From Streptosporangium sp. NBC_01756 (GTDB lineage: Bacteria > Actinomycetota > Actinomycetes > Streptosporangiales > Streptosporangiaceae), in the NCBI RefSeq assembly GCF_035917975.1, contig NZ_CP109130.1, forward strand, positions 5,332,001 through 5,396,000: a stretch of DNA of 64,000 nucleotides, read 5' to 3'. The notes under the pieces are model-generated. The model was not told where the DNA came from and ran no database searches. It worked only from the letters and a program-made list of their open reading frames with translations. Position numbers and translations under genes: made by a program. Positions 52,704-61,404 of this stretch are shown here, one piece after another (the first letter of the stretch is position 1; each line of letters starts with the position of its first letter).

Positions 52704-53588
52704 TCAGCCGCCTGCGGCTCTCACCGCCCGGCCGGTCAGCACCCGTGCCAGGTGGCGGCGGTAGTCGGGGCCGGCGTTCAGGTCGGCCGGGGGAGAGGCG
52801 CCGGAGTCCGCCTCGCCGCAGGCGTCCCCGACCTGGTCCCGCGCGCCGTTCCCACCCGCCGGAGCGAGGCGCACCCCGCGCAGCGCAGCTTCCGTCACCC
52901 GTGCCCGCACCGGCGTCGGGCCCATGTTGGTCAGCGCGATCCGCGCCTCCCCGATGACCCCGTCGGCACGCCGTACGGCCGCCGCCACGCCGACGACCGC
53001 CCAGGACTGCGCCGTCCGATGGAACTTCTCGTAGTGGAAGCCCCAGCCGGGACCGAGCTTGGGCACCCGGACGCCCAGCAGCACCTCGCCGGGTTCGAGC
53101 GCCGACTCCAGGTAGTCGACGAAGAACTCGGCTGCCGGGATCTCCCGCTCGCCCTCGCTGGAGCGGACCACGAAAACGCAGTCCAGGGCCAGCGCGACGG
53201 CGGGCAGATCCCCGGCGGGGTCGGCGTGCGCCATCGATCCGCCGAACGTGCCGCGGTGCCGTACGGCGGGGTCGGCCACCGTGGCGGTGGCCAGCGCGAG
53301 GAGCGGGACCTGCTCCCTGACCACACCGGAGCGGAGCACCTCGTCGTGCGTGGTGAGCGCGCCGACGAACACATGGTCGCCCCGGTCCTGCACACCGCGC
53401 AGTCCGGGCAGCCGGCCGACGTCCACCAGCGCGGTGGGATAGGCGAGCCGCAGGCGGAGCAGCGGCAGCAGGGACTGGCCGCCGGCCAACACCTTGACCT
53501 CCTCGCCGGATGCGTCCGCCTCGGCGAGGACACCGCAGGCCTCCTCCAGCGAGGCGGGCCGGACGTAGTCGAACGGCGCGGGGATCAT
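52704..53588 (-). CDS. coxM: CoxM-like FAD-binding subunit
   Basis: A 294-residue medium subunit of a molybdenum hydroxylase. FAD motifs are VLAGGQSLLPLLRLR at about 33-47 and HRGTFGGSMAHADPAGDLPAVALAL near 105-130. The ATG overlaps the coxL stop by four bases. It passes electrons from the 2Fe-2S subunit to an acceptor via FAD. The low-complexity end (ASPPADLNAGPDYRRHLARVLTGRAVRAAGG) contains the usual terminal RRHLARVL. Confidence 0.9.
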   Translation of the reverse strand: MIPAPFDYVRPASLEEACGVLAEADASGEEVKVLAGGQSLLPLLRLRLAYPTALVDVGRLPGLRGVQDRGDHVFVGALTTHDEVLRSGVVREQVPLLALATATVADPAVRHRGTFGGSMAHADPAGDLPAVALALDCVFVVRSSEGEREIPAAEFFVDYLESALEPGEVLLGVRVPKLGPGWGFHYEKFHRTAQSWAVVGVAAAVRRADGVIGEARIALTNMGPTPVRARVTEAALRGVRLAPAGGNGARDQVGDACGEADSGASPPADLNAGPDYRRHLARVLTGRAVRAAGG

Positions 53589-56113
53589 CGGGCCCCTCCC
53601 TCGGCTGCGGGCGCGGACATCGGTGCGGGCGGCTGCCCCGCTACGGGTGCCGGAGCCGGACCGGACGTGGACGTGGACGCGGACGCGGTCGACCCTCCGG
53701 GCCCCGGTGCGGCCGGTCCCGCCTCGGCCAGCACGCGCCAGATCCGCTCGGGGGTGCACGGCATCCGCACGTCACGCACGCCGTACGGGCGCAGCGCGTC
53801 CACGATCGCGTTGACGACGGCCGGGGTGGAGGCGATCGTGCCCGCCTCGCCGACGCCCTTGACACCCAGGGGGTTGCTGGTCGCCGGGGTCTCGGTGCGG
53901 TCGGTGGTGAAGTCGGGCAGGTCGGCCGCCGACGGGATCAGGTAGTCGGCCATCGTCGTGGTGAGCAGGTTGCCCTCGGCGTCGTGGACCGCCTCCTCGA
54001 ACAGCGCCTGGGCGACGCCCTGCGCGATGCCGCCGTGCACCTGGCCCTCGACGATCAGCGGGTTGACCACGGAACCCACGTCGTCCACGGCCACGTAGGA
54101 GCGGATGGTGGGTCGGCCGGTCTCGGTGTCCACCTCGATCGCGCACAGGTGGGTGCCGTGCGGGAAGGAGAAATTGTCCGGGTCGAAGGTCGCGTCGGCG
54201 TCCAGCCCGGGTTCGACGCCGTCGGGGAGGTCGTGCGCGGCGAAGGTGGCCAGCGCGAGCTCCTGGATGGTCCTTCCCTCCGACGTTCCCCGCACCGTGA
54301 ACGACCCACCGGTGAACTCGATGTCGTCGGCGGAGGCCTCCAGCATGTGCGCGGCGAGCTGCCGGGCCTTGTCCTTCACCTTCTCGCAGGCCGCCAGGAC
54401 GGCGACGCCGCCCACGACCAGCGAGCGCGAGCCGTAGGTGTCCATGCCCTTGTGGGAGACCGCGGTGTCGCCGTGCAGGACGGCGACGTCGTCGAACGGC
54501 ACGCCCAGCGCGTCGGCGACGATCTGGCTCCAGGCCGTCTCGTGTCCCTGCCCGTGCGGGCTCGTCCCGGTGACCACCTCGACCTTGCCGGTGGGCAGCA
54601 TCCGGACCGTGGCGTGCTCCCAGCCGCCCGCGCCGTAGCTGAGCGAGCCCAGCACGCGCGACGGCGCCAGCCCGCACATCTCGGTGTACGTCGAGACCCC
54701 GATGCCGAGCTGCACCGGGTCCTGCCGCTCCCGCCGGTCGGCCTGCTCGGCCCGGAGTTTGTCGTAGCCGAACAGCGCGAGGGCCCGTTCGGTCGCGGCC
54801 TCGTAGTTGCCGGAGTCGTAGGTGAGCCCGCAGACCGTCGTGTAGGGGAACTCCTCGTGGGTGATCCAGTTGCGGCGCCGTACCTCGATGGGGTCCAGGC
54901 CGAGCTCGTGCGCCAGTTCGTCCACCGCCCGCTCGATGGCGAACGTCGCCTCGGGGCGTCCGGCGCCCCGGTAGGCGTCGGTGGGCATCTTGGTGGTGAA
55001 GACACCGGTGCAGGTGAAGTCGTAGGCGTCGACCTTGTAGATGCCGCTGTACATGAACGCGCCGAGTATCGGTATGCCGGGCGTGACCAGCATCAGGTAG
55101 GCGCCCATGTCGGCGAGCAGGTCCACCCGGACGCCCCTGATGTGTCCGTCCCGGTCAGCGGCCAGGGAGATCCGCTGGAGCTGGTCGCGGCCGTGGTGCA
55201 CGGTCAGGTTGCCCTCGGAGCGCGACTCGGTCCACTTCACCGGCTTGCCCAGCCGCCTGGTGATGAGCAGGCCGAGCACCTCCTCGGCGGTGACCTGGAG
55301 CTTGGAGCCGAAGCCGCCGCCCACGTCGGGGGCGACCACGCGCAGCTTGTGCTCGGGGATGCCGGTCGTCAGCGCGAGCATGACGCGCAGCACGTGCGGG
55401 ATCTGCGTGGCGGAGTAGAGGGTGAAGTCGTCGCCGTCGGTGGTGGCCACGACCGCGCGGGGCTCCATCGCGGTCGGGATGAGCCGCTGCTGCACGTAGG
55501 TGCGTTCGATCACCACGGGGGCGTCGCGGAACGCCGCGTCGATGTCGCCTCCGGCGAACTTCCAGGTGAAGGCACGGTTGCCCGACTCGTGGACCTTGGG
55601 GCTGCCCTCGGTGAGCGCCTCGGTCATGTCGGTCACCGCGTCCAGCGGCTCGTAGTCGACCTCGATCGCCTCCAGGGCGTCGGCGGCCTTGTAACGGTCG
55701 GTGGCGACCACGCAGGCCACCGCCTCACCGGCGTAGCGGACCTCGCTCACCGCCATGGGCGGGTGGTCGGGGATGACGATGTCCTCGGTGACCGGCCACG
55801 CGCACGGCAGGCTGCCCTGCTCGTCGGCGAAGTCCGCTCCGGTGTAGACCGCGACGACGCCGGGCTGGACGCGCGCGGCCGAGGCGTCCACCCGGGTGAT
55901 CCGGGCGTGCGCCATCGGGCTGCGCAGGAACGCCACGTACAGCATGCCGGGGAGCTGGATGTTGTCGGTCCACGTGGTCCGGCCGGTGACCAGCCGGGCG
56001 TCCTCCTTGCGCCTGCGGGCCCTGCCGACCTCACGGGCGCCGGTGGGCTCGCCGAGCTCGCCGCTCTCGGCGATCCGCTCGGCGATCAGGCCGGCGTCGA
56101 GTTGCTCGCTCAT
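53585..56113 (-). CDS. coxL: CoxL-like molybdenum hydroxylase large subunit, form II
   Basis: An 842-residue catalytic subunit of the xanthine oxidase/CO dehydrogenase family. The active-site loop is AYRGAGR (380-386), the form II (OMP-type) signature, not the Cys-bearing AYxCSFR of proven form I CO dehydrogenases. Mo-cofactor motifs include DVGGGFGSK, TGTSPHGQGHETAW and GVGEAGTI with the catalytic Glu. The Ala/Pro/Ser-rich C-terminal tail (about 35 residues) is unusual. CO oxidation is therefore uncertain; another aldehyde or purine-like substrate is possible. Confidence 0.92.
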   Translation of the reverse strand: MSEQLDAGLIAERIAESGELGEPTGAREVGRARRRKEDARLVTGRTTWTDNIQLPGMLYVAFLRSPMAHARITRVDASAARVQPGVVAVYTGADFADEQGSLPCAWPVTEDIVIPDHPPMAVSEVRYAGEAVACVVATDRYKAADALEAIEVDYEPLDAVTDMTEALTEGSPKVHESGNRAFTWKFAGGDIDAAFRDAPVVIERTYVQQRLIPTAMEPRAVVATTDGDDFTLYSATQIPHVLRVMLALTTGIPEHKLRVVAPDVGGGFGSKLQVTAEEVLGLLITRRLGKPVKWTESRSEGNLTVHHGRDQLQRISLAADRDGHIRGVRVDLLADMGAYLMLVTPGIPILGAFMYSGIYKVDAYDFTCTGVFTTKMPTDAYRGAGRPEATFAIERAVDELAHELGLDPIEVRRRNWITHEEFPYTTVCGLTYDSGNYEAATERALALFGYDKLRAEQADRRERQDPVQLGIGVSTYTEMCGLAPSRVLGSLSYGAGGWEHATVRMLPTGKVEVVTGTSPHGQGHETAWSQIVADALGVPFDDVAVLHGDTAVSHKGMDTYGSRSLVVGGVAVLAACEKVKDKARQLAAHMLEASADDIEFTGGSFTVRGTSEGRTIQELALATFAAHDLPDGVEPGLDADATFDPDNFSFPHGTHLCAIEVDTETGRPTIRSYVAVDDVGSVVNPLIVEGQVHGGIAQGVAQALFEEAVHDAEGNLLTTTMADYLIPSAADLPDFTTDRTETPATSNPLGVKGVGEAGTIASTPAVVNAIVDALRPYGVRDVRMPCTPERIWRVLAEAGPAAPGPGGSTASASTSTSGPAPAPVAGQPPAPMSAPAAEGGAR

Positions 56114-56607
56114 GGCGCGGGCACCTCCTGCGGCTCCCGGGCCTGGGACATCTCGGCCGCGCCGCGCCGTACCGCCCGGACGATGGTGCAGTAGCCGGTG
56201 CACCGGCACAGGTTGCCTTCCAGCCCCTGGCGGACGGCCTCCTCCGACGGGTCCGGGTCGTCGCGGAGGAGGTCGATCGCGGCCATGATCATGCCTGGGG
56301 TGCAGTATCCGCACTGCAGGGCGTGTTCGGTGTGGAAGGCCTTCTGCATGGGGTGCCACTCGCCGCCCTGCGCCAGGCCCTCGATCGTGACGACGTCGCT
56401 CCCGTCGGCCTGTACGGCGAGCACGGAGCAGCTCTTGGCGCTCCTGCCGTCGAGCATCACGGTGCAGGCGCCGCAGTTGCCGGTGTCGCAGCCGATGGGT
56501 GTCCCGACCTTGCCGAGCCGGTCTCTCAGCAGATGGACGAGAAGGAGACGCGGCTCGACCTCCTCCTCATACGCGACGCCGTCGACGGTGACGGTGATTC
56601 GGGGCAT
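56110..56607 (-). CDS. coxS: CoxS-like 2Fe-2S subunit
   Basis: A 165-residue small subunit with both 2Fe-2S clusters: C40, C45, C48, C60 (plant-type) and C99, C102, C134, C136 (helical domain). All eight ligands are present. ATG 56607 has GGAGG four bases upstream; the frame extends seven codons further without support. The stop overlaps the coxL ATG. Cytosolic electron transfer partner of CoxL and CoxM. Confidence 0.95.
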   Translation of the reverse strand: MPRITVTVDGVAYEEEVEPRLLLVHLLRDRLGKVGTPIGCDTGNCGACTVMLDGRSAKSCSVLAVQADGSDVVTIEGLAQGGEWHPMQKAFHTEHALQCGYCTPGMIMAAIDLLRDDPDPSEEAVRQGLEGNLCRCTGYCTIVRAVRRGAAEMSQAREPQEVPAP

Positions 56608-56661
56608 ACATCCTCCAAGAACACCCATGGGGCATAGGAGAAGTGAGAACCGACAAAAGCG

Positions 56662-56689
56662 AACGTACGCCCCTGTTGTTCCCGGTCAA
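56662..56689 (-). promoter_or_regulatory. Candidate coxS promoter
   Basis: Reading the minus strand, TTGACC (56684-56689) and TACGTT (56662-56667) are separated by 16 bp, a good housekeeping-type match. It lies in the 92-bp gap between the DUF1348 gene and coxS and would allow cox transcription independent of the upstream redox operon. Confidence 0.5.
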
Positions 56690-56699
56690 CCCCCAGATA

Positions 56700-57125
56700 T
56701 CACGCCAACGGAAGTTCCTTCGGCCGGTGGCCGCCGAGGATGCGGCGGTCCGCCTCGTCGATCCGGACGTCGTTGATGCTCGCCTCACGGCGTCTCATCA
56801 GCCCGTCGTCGGCGAACTCCCACAGCTCGTTGCCGTAACTGCGCCACCACTGGCCGTCCGCGTCGTGCCATTCGTACTGGAACCGTACGGCGATGCGGTT
56901 GCCGCCGAACGTCCACAGGTCCTTGCGGAGCGCGTAGTCCTGTTCCCTGGCCCATTTGCGGGTGAGGAACTCCCTGATCTCCTCGCGCCCGGTCAGGAAC
57001 TCGTCCCGGTTCCGCCAGACCGAGTCGGGTGTGTAGGCGAGCGAGACCCGTTCGGGATCCCGGGTGTTCCAGGCGTCCTCGGCGGCCCGCACCTTGGCCC
57101 GGGCCGTCTCCTCGGTGAAATTCAC
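56700..57125 (-). CDS. DUF1348 (NTF2/SnoaL-like) protein
   Basis: A 141-residue NTF2-fold protein. [64 protein letters not shown] is the conserved core of DUF1348. No catalytic residues are assigned in this family. The GTG start overlaps the ferredoxin stop by four bases. It is the last gene of a coupled operon with a VOC protein, a flavin-binding protein and a ferredoxin. Confidence 0.85.
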   Translation of the reverse strand: MNFTEETARAKVRAAEDAWNTRDPERVSLAYTPDSVWRNRDEFLTGREEIREFLTRKWAREQDYALRKDLWTFGGNRIAVRFQYEWHDADGQWWRSYGNELWEFADDGLMRRREASINDVRIDEADRRILGGHRPKELPLA

Positions 57126-57313
57126 AGTTCCTCCAGAAATATCGCCTGCACGGGGCAGACCCGTGCGGCGTCCTCGACCGCGTCGATCAGTCCGTCGCCC
57201 GGTTCGGCGACGTAGACCAACCGGTCGTCGTCATCCAATTCGAATACCTCGGGCGCGGCGAACACGCACTGCGCGTGCGTCTGGCACAGCGCCCGGTCCA
57301 CGACCACCCTCAC
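57122..57313 (-). CDS. 3Fe-4S-type ferredoxin
   Basis: A 63-residue ferredoxin with three Cys ligands, C10, C16 and C53, and His at 13 where a 4Fe-4S ferredoxin has its second Cys (CQTHAQC). This CxxHxxC pattern is typical of single 3Fe-4S ferredoxins that feed cytochromes P450 or Rieske-type oxygenases. No P450 gene is in the window. Start and stop both overlap neighbours by four bases, so it is made stoichiometrically with them. Confidence 0.9.
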   Translation of the reverse strand: MRVVVDRALCQTHAQCVFAAPEVFELDDDDRLVYVAEPGDGLIDAVEDAARVCPVQAIFLEEL

Positions 57314-58251
57314 CGCGGCTCCCCTTCCCCGTCGGCTCCCGTCGCCGGCCCGGCCGCCCCCGCTTCGGGGGAGGCGGCGCGGGCCGGCGGGTTGAAGCGG
57401 GAGTACTTCTCGAACGTCCAGCGGAGCGGGCTCGCCCCCCGGATGTGGACAGCCCGGTCCACCTCGAACTCGACCAGGCGCTGCGCACCGGGGACATCCC
57501 CCGGATCCCAGGCGACGCGGGCCCGGCCGGTCAACTGGAGCGTGTCGCCGCTCTCCCAGCCGAGGAAGAGCAGGCCGCAGCTCTCGTCCAGCTCCAGGTT
57601 CCCCAGCGTCATGTACATGGAGTTGCCGACGTAGTCGGGCCAGACCAGCCGCCGCTCGCCGGTCATCCGGACGTACCCCGGATTGCCGCCCCGGTGGGAC
57701 AGGTCGGCGCCGAGCCCCGGGGCCCGGGTGGCGACGAAGAAGGTGTCGGCGCCCTCGATCCAGGCCCGGTGCTCCGCGGTGAACGACCCCGCCGTCGAGA
57801 CGAGTGCGGGGGGCCCGGCGAGCTCGGCCGAGACGTCACGCGTCTGGATGTACTTGGGGCAGTTCGCATACGTCTGCTCGGTGTGGACGATCAGCCGTCC
57901 GCCCTCGCGCCGGACCGTGCCGTTGATCCGCATCCTGCGCCTGGTCGAGGGTTCGATCGCGAGCATTCCGATCTCACCGCCGGACAGCCCGGCCAGCGGG
58001 TCGTGCTCGCCCGGCACCGCCTCGATGACGATCGTCCGCTCGTCCACAGCCTCGGCGAACCCCGCCGGTCCCGTCAGCGCGCTCGCCCACAGCCGCCCGT
58101 CCGGGCCGGTGGCCCCGACCAGCATCATCCGCTGCCGGCGGAGGAAGTCGGCCGCCACCGCCGGGATCTCCGGGGTGGCCGAGGCCGAGCCCCACGCCCC
58201 GGCGCGCACCCCGGCCCGCCGCTGCACCGCCAGCTCTCCTGCGTGCCGCAT
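57310..58251 (-). CDS. Pyridoxamine 5'-phosphate oxidase-like flavin-binding protein
   Basis: A 313-residue split-barrel protein. The first half has FLRRQRMMLVGATGPDGRLWASALTGPAGF and the second repeats the fold with DTFFVATRAPGLGADLSHRGGNPGYVRM and LGNLELDESCGLLFLGW. Members bind FMN or F420. The C-terminus is an Ala/Gly/Pro-rich tail. GTG-rich coupling to the ferredoxin suggests electron transfer between the two. Possibly an FMN reductase-like enzyme; substrate unknown. Confidence 0.8.
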   Translation of the reverse strand: MRHAGELAVQRRAGVRAGAWGSASATPEIPAVAADFLRRQRMMLVGATGPDGRLWASALTGPAGFAEAVDERTIVIEAVPGEHDPLAGLSGGEIGMLAIEPSTRRRMRINGTVRREGGRLIVHTEQTYANCPKYIQTRDVSAELAGPPALVSTAGSFTAEHRAWIEGADTFFVATRAPGLGADLSHRGGNPGYVRMTGERRLVWPDYVGNSMYMTLGNLELDESCGLLFLGWESGDTLQLTGRARVAWDPGDVPGAQRLVEFEVDRAVHIRGASPLRWTFEKYSRFNPPARAASPEAGAAGPATGADGEGEPR

Positions 58252-58255
58252 GGTC

Positions 58256-58711
58256 TTAGAAGAACCCGCAGGTGGGGGCGCCGGTGGTCGGGGCGGGCCG
58301 CTCGCCGGCCCCGGTGGGCGCGAAGATCTCCAGTCGGATCCCGTCCGGGTCCTCGAAGAACACGCCGCCCGAGGACGCTCCCTCGCCGTGCGGCACCACG
58401 CCGTCGTGGTGCAGCGTGGCCCCGACCTCCCGGATCACGGTCTCGGCCCGGCGGACCGCCTCGATGTCCGGCACCTGGAAGGACAGGTGGTGCAGGCCCG
58501 GCAGGCCGGTGTCGGCCCGGCCCTCGCTCTGCTGCCACAGGGTCAGCACGAGCTCGCCGTCGAGGCCGAGGAAGGCGTAGCGGCGGTCTGCCCGATCCGA
58601 CTCGCCGAAGACCTCGAAGCCGAAGACCTTCAGGTAGAAGTCCTTGGACTTGTCGAGGTCGGAGACGTTGAGGCCGACATGGCCGGTCTTGAAGGTCATC
58701 TCTTGTCCCAT
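58256..58711 (-). CDS. VOC-family protein (dioxygenase/glyoxalase-like)
   Basis: A 151-residue VOC protein: TGHVGLNVSDLDKSKDFYLKVFGF, LPGLHHLSFQV (metal His), and GGVFFEDPDGIRLEIFAP (metal Glu in RLEIF). Both His and Glu ligands are present, supporting metal-dependent catalysis. The start is either ATG 58711 or 58699. It opens the redox operon, 4 bp before the flavin-binding protein gene. A Cys-containing tail (PTCGFF) is extra. Confidence 0.82.
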   Translation of the reverse strand: MGQEMTFKTGHVGLNVSDLDKSKDFYLKVFGFEVFGESDRADRRYAFLGLDGELVLTLWQQSEGRADTGLPGLHHLSFQVPDIEAVRRAETVIREVGATLHHDGVVPHGEGASSGGVFFEDPDGIRLEIFAPTGAGERPAPTTGAPTCGFF

Positions 58712-58718
58712 CGTTTTT

Positions 58719-58803
58719 CTAACGGGTCCAACCGTTAGGTGATGAGAATCAATATAACGGAAGTTTAGTTATTCTGACGTTAGAGAGTTGTGATATGTAT
58801 CAC
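58719..58803. promoter_or_regulatory. Palindrome-rich control region of the redox operon
   Basis: An AT-rich gap of 162 bp. It holds CTAACGG (58719-58725)/CCGTTAG (58732-58738) with a 6-nt spacer, further AACGG and ACGTTAG half-sites up to about 58785, and a palindrome GTGATA-TG-TATCAC (58790-58803). Multiple half-sites suggest cooperative binding by a regulator, possibly the CGNR protein encoded next door. Confidence 0.5.
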
Positions 58804-58873
58804 TCCGAAAGGAGAGCATGCCGACTCCGTGCTCTGTCGCAGATATGTGGCAGAGGCCGGATGAATGCGGAGG

Positions 58874-59449
58874 TCAGCGGTCCCGGTGCTGGTGGTAGTG
58901 GCGGGCTGCGCGGGCCCGGTTGCCGCAGCCGACCGAGCACCACTCCTGACGGGGGTGCTCCTTGGCGAAGTAGAGCACGCAGCGCGGTGCCGGGCAGGCA
59001 CGCAGCCGCTCGCGGTACGGTCCGGCCAGCAGATCTATCGCCGACGCCGCGAGGGCGGCGCGGATGCGCGGAGACTCCGCCGCCTCGCCCGCCGGGACGC
59101 TCGTGGCCGACGGGACGCCCTCGGCGGGCCAGTCCAGCCGCGGGGCCAGCGGCGCGGCGAACGCCGCGGCGTTGACCAGGTCGAGTGACGCGGCGAATCC
59201 CGGCAGCCGGTCGGCGTCCGCACTGCTCACCGGGCCGGGCGCGACGGCCTTGGCGAACAGGGCCCGCACGCCCTGCCGTAGCTCGACCACCTCGCGCCGC
59301 AGGGTTTCGGTGGCGGTGAAGTCCGCGGAGAGACCCAGCTCCGCGGTACGTGCCCGGCCCCACTCGGTCATGCCCGAGACGTCGGAGAGCGTGTCCAGCA
59401 GCCCGCTCCGGGTCGCGCGGACCGTGCTCACGAAATCCAGAACCAGCAT
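58874..59449 (-). CDS. CGNR zinc-finger (ABATE domain) regulator
   Basis: A 191-residue protein with an N-terminal ABATE stress-sensing domain (LVLDFVSTVRATRSG) and a C-terminal CGNR zinc finger: CPAPRCVLYFAKEHPRQEWCSVGCGNRARAARHY, with four Cys ligands. Such proteins are putative transcription regulators. It is on the same strand upstream of the redox operon, and its product may bind the palindromes in the gap. Start ATG 59449. Confidence 0.85.
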   Translation of the reverse strand: MLVLDFVSTVRATRSGLLDTLSDVSGMTEWGRARTAELGLSADFTATETLRREVVELRQGVRALFAKAVAPGPVSSADADRLPGFAASLDLVNAAAFAAPLAPRLDWPAEGVPSATSVPAGEAAESPRIRAALAASAIDLLAGPYRERLRACPAPRCVLYFAKEHPRQEWCSVGCGNRARAARHYHQHRDR

Positions 59450-59494
59450 CCCTCAAGTCTAACGCTCAGAGTGCCCTGAAACCGTGAGACCAGC

Positions 59495-59701
59495 TCAGCC
59501 CCGGACCGCGCGGGCGAAGATGGCGACCAGCCCGGCGAACCCCAGGCCGCCCAGCAGGATCGAGATCATGACCAGCGACTCGACGGCCGGAACGACGATG
59601 AACACGATGCCGACCCCGACGAACAGCATCCCGCTGAGCAGGGCCATCCAGTCGGTGCGGTGCCATCTGGCGGAGTTGGTCCGCTCGACCTCAGGCCGCA
59701 C
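59495..59701 (-). CDS. Small two-helix membrane protein
   Basis: A 68-residue protein with two membrane helices (ALLSGMLFVGVGIVFIVVPAV and LVMISILLGGLGFAGLVAIF) and a short basic end. The GTG start overlaps the end of the PspC-like gene by 11 bp, so it is co-translated. No family recognised; probably an accessory to the PspC-like membrane protein. Confidence 0.65.
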   Translation of the reverse strand: MRPEVERTNSARWHRTDWMALLSGMLFVGVGIVFIVVPAVESLVMISILLGGLGFAGLVAIFARAVRG

Positions 59702-61262
59702 GGCGCACCTCCACGTCTCCGATGCCCGCCTTGACGTTCAGCACGATGGTCGCCACGTCGCCCTTCGGGGTCACCTCGGGCTCCAGGACCTTGTTGTGCT
59801 GGATGTCGGTTCCCCCCTCGACCGCATGGTCGATCTTCACGTCGCCCAGTTTGGTGTATCCGTGGACCTCGACCCGCGCCGTCGGCGGCAGGATCACACT
59901 GATCTCGCCTATCGAGACGGACGCGGAGAGGACCGTCCGCGAGCCCGGCGGGAACGTCAGGTCGCTGAGGTCGAGGGTGCCCTCGCCGACGCCCACCGCG
60001 TAGCCGCCGGCGGCCTCGGAGATCGTGGCCGGGTCCCAGTGGTAGCTGCCGAACCTCTTCGGCATGCCGGTCAGCGCGGACCCCGCGACCAGGGCGATCG
60101 CGACGATCGTTCCTATCGCGACCAGGGACGCGCCCCGGCCGAACCAGGCGGCGACCATGAGGCCGCCGCCGATGGTGACCAGGGCCGCGCCTCCGACGAT
60201 CGTCATGTTGACCGATCCCGAGGTGGCTTGGATCGCCATGATGATCCCTCCAACGATCATGGCCAGGCACAGGGTGAGGGCTCCGACGAACGACCGGGGC
60301 CGCCTCGGCCGGGGCGCCGTCCGGACCTGCCCGCCGTACCCGGGAAAGTCGTAGGGGGAGTACGGCTGCCGCCTGCGCGGGTCCAGCGGCTGGTAGGGGC
60401 CGTAGGGCGAGAACGGCTCGCCCGAGGAGTCGAAGGACACCCCGGTGGCGGTGCGGGGAGTCGACAGCGTCCGCGCGGCCGGGGACGCGCTCCGGAGCGG
60501 GGCGTCCCCGGCTGCGGGTGAGGCGCCCGGGTACGGCGCGTCCCCGGAGAGCCGGCTCGCCGCGGCCGGGGTGTCCTCGACGGACGGTGCGTCTTCAGTG
60601 GCCGTCGTGCCCTCGTCCGACGGAGCCGGGCCCGTGGACGGGCTCTGCGCCATGTGTGGTGCGGTGGGCGCCGATCCGGGCCGCGGCCCCGCGGCCGGGA
60701 AGGGCTGCGCGGCGGCCGGTCCGGCGGCGTCGAAGGCGGCGGGCGGTTGTCCGGCGGCGGGCGGAACGCGGCGGCCGCGTAGCCGCTCGGGCAGGGAACG
60801 GGTCACGGCCAGCAGGTCGACGCCGCGCGCGTGGGCGGTGAGCAGGGCGATGGCGAACAGCGTGCCGACCACGACGGTTCCGGTGCCGATCCCGCCGGAG
60901 GAGACGTTGATGGCCAGACCGAGGGCGAAGACGCCGGTCAGCAGCGCCAGCACGGTCTCGTTGTCGAAGGTGCGGCGGGTCCACTGCTCCATGTATCCCG
61001 GACCGCCGTCCGTCTCCCGCATCAGCAGGAAGGCCGCGACGTAGAGCATGATGCCGATGCCCGAGCCGAGGACCAGCACCGCGAAGCCGACCCGGAACAG
61101 CACCGGATCGATCCCCGCGTAGCGGCCCAGCCCCGCGCAGACGCCGGTGAGCATGCGGCCCTCGTTGCCGCGGTGGAGCAGACGCTCCCCGGCAGGGGCG
61201 GACGCGGGTGGCGAGTCGGACGGGGTGCTCGCCGGGCCGTGCGGATTCCCGGTGTCGGTCAT
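59691..61262 (-). CDS. PspC-domain membrane protein with LiaF-like C-terminus
   Basis: A 523-residue membrane protein. A PspC domain (LHRGNEGRMLTGVCAGLGRYAGIDPVLFRVGFAVLVL) is followed by helices, a long Pro/Ala/Ser-rich cytoplasmic linker (about 150-320), more helices, and a C-terminal beta-rich domain (SVSIGEISVILPPTARVEVHGYTKLGDVKID, GIGDVEV) as in LiaF-type proteins. LiaF-type proteins modulate cell-envelope stress two-component systems, and a PspC-domain kinase gene lies divergently 143 bp away, so this is likely its regulator or output. ATG 61262. Confidence 0.85.
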   Translation of the reverse strand: MTDTGNPHGPASTPSDSPPASAPAGERLLHRGNEGRMLTGVCAGLGRYAGIDPVLFRVGFAVLVLGSGIGIMLYVAAFLLMRETDGGPGYMEQWTRRTFDNETVLALLTGVFALGLAINVSSGGIGTGTVVVGTLFAIALLTAHARGVDLLAVTRSLPERLRGRRVPPAAGQPPAAFDAAGPAAAQPFPAAGPRPGSAPTAPHMAQSPSTGPAPSDEGTTATEDAPSVEDTPAAASRLSGDAPYPGASPAAGDAPLRSASPAARTLSTPRTATGVSFDSSGEPFSPYGPYQPLDPRRRQPYSPYDFPGYGGQVRTAPRPRRPRSFVGALTLCLAMIVGGIIMAIQATSGSVNMTIVGGAALVTIGGGLMVAAWFGRGASLVAIGTIVAIALVAGSALTGMPKRFGSYHWDPATISEAAGGYAVGVGEGTLDLSDLTFPPGSRTVLSASVSIGEISVILPPTARVEVHGYTKLGDVKIDHAVEGGTDIQHNKVLEPEVTPKGDVATIVLNVKAGIGDVEVRRAA

Positions 61263-61404
61263 GGTCCCATCGTGGCGCTTCTCCGCCACCGGTCGCATCC
61301 GGGACACCCCTGAGTCCTCCCGGAGGGCGCGGGCCCGCCTCAGGGTCGTGTCAGGGGAACGCCTGATGCGCGGAGGGGCTCCGACATGTGACGATGCTGA
61401 TGAT

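Noticed and set aside
53510-56194. 894-codon plus-strand open frame
   Set aside because: Antisense to coxL, whose motifs are unambiguous; the frame is rich in RRGHRGR-type residues expected from antisense.
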